The position numbers were made by a program, and so were the translations under genes. 64,000 nucleotides of DNA from Prochilodus magdalenae (lineage: Eukaryota; Chordata; Actinopteri; Characiformes; Prochilodontidae): positions 1-64,000 of the forward strand of contig JAMWET010005518.1 in assembly GCA_024036415.1 (NCBI GenBank). Reading direction: 5' to 3'. How positions within the stretch are numbered: the stretch's first letter is position 1; the number at the start of each line of letters is the position of its first letter. Positions 61,065-64,000 of the stretch are shown here, one piece after another. A model generated the notes under the pieces. It was given only the letters and a program-made list of their open reading frames with translations. It did not search any database and was not told the origin of the DNA.

Positions 61065-63284
61065 AAGAAGACTCAAGGGGAGCTTGAAAGGTTGGGTTAG
61101 CAGGATTACTGCTTTCAACACTAGACAGAGTGAGAAACAGATGTTTTGAACTCTGCAGCACTCTATTTTTAACTAAAGAGTGGCCTGCATTGTTTTAGCT
61201 AATTTTTAAAAGCTCTATTGTATTACAGAATGGCCAAAAAAGAAGACCTGTATATACTGAGGGCTTAAAACTACTATCAGTATGTTTTAGGAATGGATTT
61301 TGTTTTTGACTGTAGTTTACTGTAGTCTCATTTCTGCACTCCTCTCCTAGAGTGAACCTCTTCCATTAGAGCCTGTATGTAAACTGAAATAGGTAATGTT
61401 ATGTCTTTTAGCTCCTGGAACATACTGATTGTGGCTTTAACCAGTCCACTCACTCTTCAACAGCCTTGGAACCACCACAGTATGAAATCGGAAACACTTT
61501 CTTGTTTTGAAATCCTTTTATTTTTTCAGGAATTTGGCTAACCCAAGGTTTATTGCTGGAACAGATTAACTGATTGGCATTTCAGCTACATTCTTATTTG
61601 AAAACAACCTGTAGTGGTGGTTTTGTTGTGTTTGGATTACGTTTGGCCCTCACTGTATTTCTTAGCAAAATTATCGCATCAATTACCGTGTTTGCTTTTG
61701 TAAGTGTCCAATTGGATTTTGAGGCCCTTTCAAATTTGGCCAAGACACAAGGGTCTCTCTGAGTCATTGTTAGATGAAGTTCATGGAAATATCATTAGTT
61801 ACCAAAAAACTTCTCTGACTCATAATTTGCTGCAGTAGCAGCAGTGCAGTTGCCCATTATCCCCTCCAAAATGAGCACTGTAAATAGTTGTGCATCATCA
61901 AATCAAGCCCGGTCTGATAAAGCTGAAAAAAAAAAAAGCAAACAGAAATAGCAGCTATGCTAGTTAGTTAGCGCAGAATGACACATTCATACATTGCGTT
62001 GCAAAGCTAGCTAGATGTGTATGATGTTGTAGCCTTGCTTTATGTGCTTTGCCCATAGAGGAAAAGATGAAGCAAGTGTAACAGATAGAGATTTTATTTT
62101 TATGAATTCAGTTTAATACTGGGATTGCAGAGCCCAGTCACCAGTGCAATACTTCTCTTCACATTACACTTCATGCCAGCTCAAAAGCATGAAAGATGAA
62201 GCCACATAGGTGTTTTCGCTGCTTGGCAAGACACATCAAAGTCTTGCTCCACATGAGCTATGCTGCTGTTCAGTTCATCCTGCAAAGATGTAGTGCCTCA
62301 CATTTGGCCCCTCCAGCCTCTTCAGTGAAAGATGTCTGGACCATTTGATTCTACAGTTATCACAGTTGGATAATGAGAAACCATCGCTGCTTGGAATGTG
62401 TGTGAAATGTGAATGTTCCATGGTAACAATGTACAGATAACAGCTACATCAAATACACTAAAACTCAATAGAATATCTTACACCTGAAATTTAAGCTCAC
62501 ATGTGAATGGATTAATGTCAGGAGTTTTTTTTTCATATTCCATTTCATTCTATCTCTGACGTATTGCAAATCCTTTAGGCAGAATAGCTTTCTAATTGTC
62601 TAATTACAAGCATTTCTCCTTTAGCCAAATAAAGGCTATATATGATCTTGTTATTTAAGTCTATGGGCTGAATTGCCTAAGGAAAAAAGATCCAGTGCAT
62701 AACTTCAGCTAAGAATGTAAAAACAGGTAGAAAAGAAAATGTGAAACGTTGCTTGAAGTAGCACAGCTTTAACCTGTAACTGAGAGTAATGCCTCAGATT
62801 CGCAATGGCAAGGATGTTGTGGAAGTTCTCATGAACTGTTCAAGCCAAGTCTTGGACTTAAAGGATTTTCAGCGGTGCGTCGCTAGGATCATTTTGTTCA
62901 GGAAACCAACCCTGAGTGCTCCCCATGAATGATCAAATATCTGCCAAGACTCATCATTGCACCTGCTCACAATTACAGATCTTGCAGCTTATATTTCATT
63001 TTAATGAAATGTATCCATAAATGTTGTTACTGCTTGTTTTGCGAGCAAAAGCCCTCCCAGACATTTATGTGATTTATGTAGTTCACAAAATGCCTTAATA
63101 AGAATAGGACATCTCTCCTCGCCCCAGAGGCCAAATTCCAATGGTTTTTACAACTATGGTACAATTTGACAATAATCTGGAGTGGAGTCAGATGTCCTCA
63201 GGGACTCTGTTCAAAAAGTATTGATTATGAATACACACAGAGAAAAGGTATTCTTCTTGTTAAGCTATGATCAAGAAAAATAAA
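61065..63284 (+). other. tsc1: tsc1 3' untranslated region (probable)
   Basis: No further coding sequence. Candidate polyadenylation hexamers AATAAA are at 62628-62633 and 63279-63284; the second is followed by TG/T-rich sequence. Human TSC1 also has a multi-kilobase 3' UTR. The true end cannot be fixed here. Confidence 0.6.
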
Positions 63285-63429
63285 AATATATGTTTTGCAC
63301 ATTTTGATGTCATTGTTTCCTTTCTTTCTAAATATTGCTTTAGTGAAAGATGAACACTTCTCAATTACCGTTACAGTCAAAGTTTAGATGCCCCTGGGCA
63401 AATTACATACTTAGTTAAAGGTGTGATGT

Positions 63430-63435
<6 letters not shown>

Positions 63436-63461
<26 letters not shown>
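63436..63461. repeat. poly-T tract (26 T)
   Basis: T26 followed 9 bases later by a run of ten A. Could be the tail of an old retroposed sequence in minus orientation, or simple repeat. Confidence 0.9.
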
Positions 63462-63467
<6 letters not shown>

Positions 63468-63737
63468 TTCAAAAAAAAAAGTTAATTAACAATAGCAGGA
63501 GAATGTGAAGAGAGTTTGACAGTATGTCAAGGCCTTAGTATGTATATCAAGCATTGAGTCGAATCAGTCCAACATGAGAGTATGAAAAAAAGTAAACTGC
63601 CCTACTCCAGCGTATCCTAACCACTTGTCAGTCACGTTAAAGGTCCTGCTCCCAGTTAGGTAATTTAAGGACAGGTAGCCGATGAAAGCAAGAGTACGCA
63701 CAATGATGACTGAAGCTCTTGCTGAGCGAGCATTATA

Positions 63738-64000
63738 CGCTGCCTGGCCAAAAAAAGGTTGCAACCTGGATTGAACTAAGCAAATAGGTAAGAGCCTCCC
63801 ATTGGATAATTACTGCATTGGTTATTATGTTTTAGCTGGCAACAATTATTTAACCCTACCTAACGCAGTGAGTAGCTTTTCTTTTGTTAAACAACCATGT
63901 GAAAAGACTGTGGTCGTGAAAAAGATGATAATCTTTTTCAAAAGGGTCAAATTATTGGCAGGCATCAAGCAGAGACGACCTGTAAGGAGACAGCTGAAAC
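63738..64000 (+). mobile_element. Tc1-like element, cut by window edge
   Basis: After a TA, the sequence starts CGCTGCCTGGCCAAAAAAAG, a terminal-repeat form common in fish Tc1-like elements. At 63900-64000 a frame reads DNLFQKGQIIGRHQAETTCK, resembling the start of a Tc1-family transposase helix-turn-helix (FxKGQIIGxHxAGxS...), with a stop upstream. The right end lies outside the window. Confidence 0.6.

Overview
The window is vertebrate genomic DNA, most likely from a teleost fish. It has two multi-exon genes with GT-AG introns, both at near-vertebrate levels of protein conservation, separated by repeat-rich DNA. The repeats include Tc1-like transposons, a tRNA-derived SINE, LINE fragments and many small inverted-repeat elements of a kind common in fish, perhaps otophysan fish. 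The species cannot be named from the sequence alone.

Left part (minus strand, 27393 down to 1921): grin1, the obligatory GluN1 subunit of the NMDA glutamate receptor. Twenty coding exons join in frame to 916 residues. They include the alternatively spliced N1 cassette (19013-19075) and the C1 cassette (1921-2031). The terminal exon or exons (C2 or C2' tail) lie beyond position 1. About 500 bases upstream of the ATG is a near-consensus RE1/REST silencer site (27889-27909), which fits a neuron-restricted gene.

Middle (about 28.1-45.7 kb): an intergenic stretch of about 17.7 kb between divergently transcribed genes. No host gene was recognised. It carries a Tc1-like DNA transposon (33931-35525) with 202-bp terminal repeats that read as identical, a TA target duplication and an intact 340-residue DD34E transposase. 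It also holds older LINE and transposase relics, nested MITEs and microsatellites.

Right part (plus strand, 45.7-63.3 kb): tsc1, encoding hamartin, the scaffold of the TSC1-TSC2 complex that restrains Rheb/mTORC1. Twenty-one coding exons join in frame to 1131 residues, the same number of coding exons as in human TSC1. The promoter has an NRF1 palindrome, a CRE-like half site and a YY1 motif of housekeeping type. A second Tc1-like element begins at 63738 and is cut by the window edge.

The two genes do not form a pathway. They are neighbours with contrasting promoters: a REST-type neuronal promoter and an NRF1/YY1 housekeeping promoter. Both human orthologues lie on 9q34, so linkage here probably reflects old synteny. 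All exon boundaries were read by eye from splice sites, phase and protein continuity, without alignment software.
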